Assembly: GCA_047967505.1 (NCBI GenBank)
Contig: CM106539.1
From: Dipteris shenzhenensis
Lineage: Eukaryota > Polypodiophyta > Polypodiopsida > Gleicheniales
Length of the DNA: 64,000 nucleotides
Direction: 5' to 3' (one strand)
Numbering within the stretch: position 1 is the first letter of the stretch; each line of letters opens with the position of its first letter. The notes beneath the pieces were generated by a model, which saw only the letters and a program-made list of their open reading frames with translations, was not told where the DNA came from and searched no databases. Shown piece by piece: positions 61,651 to 64,000 of the stretch. Position numbers and translations under genes: made by a program.

Positions 61651-61872
61651 CTAGGGTGAGAGGAAATGATACTCAAATGAAGACATCATGAAAGGCTTTC
61701 ATTCATTCATCAAGTATGATATGACAAGTGAAGTACAAGCCTTTATAGACTAGGCACACTAAGTGCATATGGGATAACTCCCAAGATGACACGTGGCACT
61801 CACGCATCAAACCACTACTAGAACTCCTAGTACAACACACCAACACACTCTTTGTCTATGATTTCTCCAACA
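61574..61872 (-). repeat. 3' LTR of the Gag-only element, with (GA)n expansion
   Basis: 299 bp. It carries (GA)26 and ten G at 61588-61650, near the LTR's 3' end, and the shared words gatgacacgtggca and atatgggataactccc. Confidence 0.88.
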
Positions 61873-62259
61873 CCCCCCTTCAAGGCAAAGAGTGTGAGCC
61901 CCAACACGTAAGAGGAGTAGACCGATCCCCCTTCCATCGCAATACTGCAAAGAGCAAGTCCAACTATCCAAAACCTCCTGTGTGATAAAGACTTCTCAAT
62001 CAGCTTGTGGCTGGCAAGGGTAGAACACCCCCCTTACTCTGAACTAGGAGGTCAATACAATCGTACCAAAGTAAAAAACCATATAATTTTTTTGGGAGAC
62101 ACCCGAGGGCAGAGTACCCTTATTGACTCCAAATACATTCATTTTAGAGGGACTACTCAACACTGAGAACCTTTATTGACTCAACACAACAACACGCAGC
62201 ATATAGGGCCTAGAAAGCCCAAGAATCCTAGTCATAATGCTCCTTAGGAGAGAGGCCAT

Positions 62260-62961
62260 GAACCTCAGCTGTGGCTGCATGTATCTACTTAGGGGGCTCT
62301 TCAAGCTCGGCCTGGTCTTCAACAATAAGATTGGCATGGTGCTTCTCTTGTTCCAATTCCTTCTCTTGAAGAAATTAGCCTCAACATGTCATTTTCTCTT
62401 ACAAAACCTGCAAATAATGTTCTTGTTGGTCTTCCACTTGCTTGTGGAAGCAAACGAAACGTGGTAGTGGCAAGGCGTAGAACTTCAAGAGTTTGCTCAA
62501 AACGAGGTATCCCGTGCATACTCTTCATAAGGACAACCATCTTATTCTCATCATCAGGCGCGCTTTTCAAGCTTGAGAGTTGTTGAGCAAGAGACTGAAA
62601 TCTTGCTAGACGATCACTCAACTCTTCACTCTCTTCCTTTTTCAAATCATAGGACTTGAGCTTCAAAAAGACTTTGGAGTTGGGTCTCAAGGCAATCCCA
62701 AATCTCTTTGGCAGTTGGCTTGAAGTCCACATGATGAATGAGAGAGTCAGCCAAGCAAAGACCAATAAGAGGAATGGCTCTTGCATTCTGCTGCTTCCAT
62801 AACTTGTGTCGTTGCTGATCAAGTGTATCACCGTGGTCGTCCTCAACGTCGTCCCAAACTCCTTCACACATAAGAAGCAGCTGCATCTTGGTTTGCCATG
62901 TGGGAAAGCCTTCCCCCTTGAACATCTCCACGAGCAAGGAACTAGCAGACGAGGAAGTCAT
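62260..62961 (-). pseudogene. Gag of the Gag-only LTR element
   Basis: From the ATG at 62961 the frame reads MTSSSASSLLVEMFKGEGF, then WQTKMQLLLMCEGVWD and KPTAKEIWDCLETQ, the copia-type gag (UBN2/DUF4219) pattern. After a frame break near 62665 it continues with LKLKSYDLKKEESEELSDRL and MVVLMKSMHGIPRFE. Near 62358-62411 is a degenerate zinc knuckle, CRFCKRK, then H, with a stop inside and the last Cys replaced by Phe. Gag would form particles and bind RNA; pol must be supplied by another element. Confidence 0.82.
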
Positions 62962-63377
62962 GATGGAAAATGGCTTCGTGAAGGTAGACAGCAAGCTGAA
63001 ATGAATAACCAGCAAGTAAGGTGGCTGGTCTAGGGCTATGCAGCAGCAGCTCATAAACCCTAAATTCAGCGATGAAAGGCTGCACAGAGACCTCAAGTAA
63101 CCACACGTGTACGCGATCCTTGGAGACTATGCCGACCAGCAAGTAATAAGGCCACCAAGAGTACGTAAGTACTTGGGGGTAGATCCTACACAGTCCGGAT
63201 GAAGGCGGCAGGCTGTGAAGGCTCTAGGTAGATGCAAATGGCTGAAGGAAGGAGGAAAAATGAACTAGCTGAGAGAAGAGAGCATAGGAGGCATTTGAGT
63301 AGAGTTAGGGTTAGAGCTTGAAGAGGGTGATGACATAGCAGGGCGGATTAGGGCAGGGCTGACCTGCTCTCATACCA

Positions 63378-63408
63378 TGAAGGAAACATTGTGCGTGCGT
63401 GCGTGCAT

Positions 63409-63463
<55 letters not shown>

Positions 63464-63480
63464 TCCACAAAAAAAAATGT

Positions 63481-63525
<45 letters not shown>

Positions 63526-63750
63526 GCTAGGGTGAGAGGAAATGATACTCAAATCAAGACATCATGAAAGGCTTTCATTCATTCATCAAGTATGATGTGA
63601 CAAGTAAAGTACAAGCCTTTATAGACTGGGAACACTCACACATGTACCAACTGCATATGGGATAACTCCCAAGATGACACGTGGCACTCACATCAAACCA
63701 CTACTAGAACTCCTGGTACAACACACTCTTTGCCTATGATTTCCCCAACA
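63378..63750 (-). repeat. 5' LTR of the Gag-only element, with compound microsatellite
   Basis: 373 bp. Positions 63390-63524 are a compound GTGC/GT/GA microsatellite in two blocks separated by aattccacaaaaaaaa, at the place where the other LTR has a pure (GA)n. Confidence 0.88.
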
Positions 63751-63755
63751 TCTTT

Positions 63756-64000
63756 AGCTATCTGTCTTGGTAGTAACACTTTCATTCTAATTCCTCTTTT
63801 ATTTCTAAATTGCCTTCCCACGTGTTTCCTATAGAGCCGTTGTCATCCATGAGCATGTCTTTTCCAAGCTCACCCTTCCCACCTTGTCACCACCCTCTAC
63901 GTCATACTGCTTCTCTCACGCTTCTTCTTGTAGTAGTAAAGGCCCAAGCTCCTCCAACGCTGCATAGCTTTACCTTCCAGAGGAAATACTTCGTCCCATC
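63756..64000 (-). pseudogene. Continuation of copia gag/zinc-knuckle region, runs off the window
   Basis: It directly continues the copia sequence interrupted by the Gag-only insertion (the target duplicate tcttt joins 61569 and 63751). Short minus-strand coding-like pieces are present, but no intact motif could be fixed in the 245 bp available. Confidence 0.4.

Larger units (their letters stand above)
61574..63750 (-). mobile_element. Complete Gag-only (non-autonomous) copia-type LTR retrotransposon
   Basis: The LTRs are 61574-61872 (3') and 63378-63750 (5'), both TG...CA on the plus strand. The target duplication tcttt is perfect at 61569-61573 and 63751-63755. On the minus strand the primer site TGGTATGAGAGC (one change from TGGTATCAGAGC) follows the 5' LTR and the tract gaagggggg precedes the 3' LTR. 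The ~1.5-kb interior encodes only Gag. Excluding microsatellites, the LTRs are about 95% alike. LTR and 3' interior similarity make it a relative of the element at 23176-25271. It inserted into the copia remnant. Confidence 0.9.
57540..64000 (-). mobile_element. Ty1/copia retrotransposon remnant with two nested insertions
   Basis: On the minus strand the pol order protease, GAG-pre-integrase, integrase, reverse transcriptase, RNase H (copia order, INT before RT) runs from about 61480 down to 57540. It is interrupted by the LTR-like block 59048-60143 and, upstream of the protease, by the Gag-only element 61574-63750. The gag end continues past the window. Stops and frame breaks are frequent. 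It lies upstream of the TOM1-like exons in the same orientation, probably within another intron of that gene. Confidence 0.85.

Noticed and set aside
1-64000. CRISPR array, bacterial operons or a phage-defence system
   Set aside because: Spliced exons, PPR, hAT, LINE and plant LTR elements show nuclear plant DNA; the short repeats found have no regular spacers and no cas-like genes.
1-64000. tRNA or rRNA genes
   Set aside because: I saw only tRNA-complementary primer-binding sites next to LTRs, no cloverleaf-forming gene and no rRNA core sequence.

Overview
The window looks like nuclear DNA of a land plant with a large, repeat-rich genome. Two host genes can be supported. One is an intronless PLS-type pentatricopeptide-repeat (PPR) gene of 891 codons, the kind of protein that serves organelle RNA metabolism. 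The other is the 3' half of a TOM1/TOM3/THH1-family membrane-protein gene. Everything else recognisable is transposable-element DNA: Ty3/gypsy, Ty1/copia, small non-autonomous LTR elements, two LINEs, two hAT transposons and a PIF1-helicase relic. The very regular PPR gene and the long TE-filled intron would suit a seed-free vascular plant such as a fern, or a gymnosperm, but the sequence alone does not settle the lineage.

Left part (1-28 kb). Positions 1-6.3 kb are AT-rich and essentially non-coding, ending in a solo LTR (5895-6221). The PPR gene is on the minus strand at 6669-9344, with a decayed copy of its own C-terminal coding sequence just beyond its stop. From 9.3 to 18.6 kb there are only short tandem repeats, LTR scraps with tRNA-primer sites and a small reverse-transcriptase fragment. 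From 18.6 to 21.2 kb lies a stop-riddled coding relic that includes a PIF1-type helicase core. From about 22.3 to 27.9 kb lies a decayed LINE, split by a 2.1-kb non-coding LTR element (23176-25271) with perfect 5-bp target duplications.

Middle and right part (28-64 kb). Five consecutive 3' exons of the TOM1/THH1-like gene are readable on the minus strand: 56540-56479, 56390-56327, 29877-29824, 29627-29550 and 29203-29111. Splice sites and phases agree throughout. The second and third are separated by a 26,449-bp intron that is a nest of transposons. It holds an integrase relic, hAT copy A (30605-34179) and a chromodomain-type Ty3/gypsy element (about 34626-52322). The gypsy gag is interrupted by hAT copy B (37631-46412), an internally deleted sister of copy A. 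Copy B is in turn interrupted by a GC-rich LINE (38745-46090) with an intact ORF1 that overlaps ORF2 at ATGA. A further LTR-like block sits between gypsy RNase H and integrase.

Upstream of the TOM1-like exons, and probably still inside that gene, is a decayed minus-strand Ty1/copia element (about 57 to beyond 64 kb). It is interrupted by a solo-LTR-like block and by a Gag-only LTR element (61574-63750, target duplication tcttt). That element is a relative of the one in the left-hand LINE.

The most unusual signal is in both gypsy LTRs. Each carries an array of about a dozen short perfect or near-perfect inverted repeats, many of the form GAC-TNCG-GTC. These read both as RNA hairpins closed by cUNCGg tetraloops and as paired W-box (TTGAC) sites.
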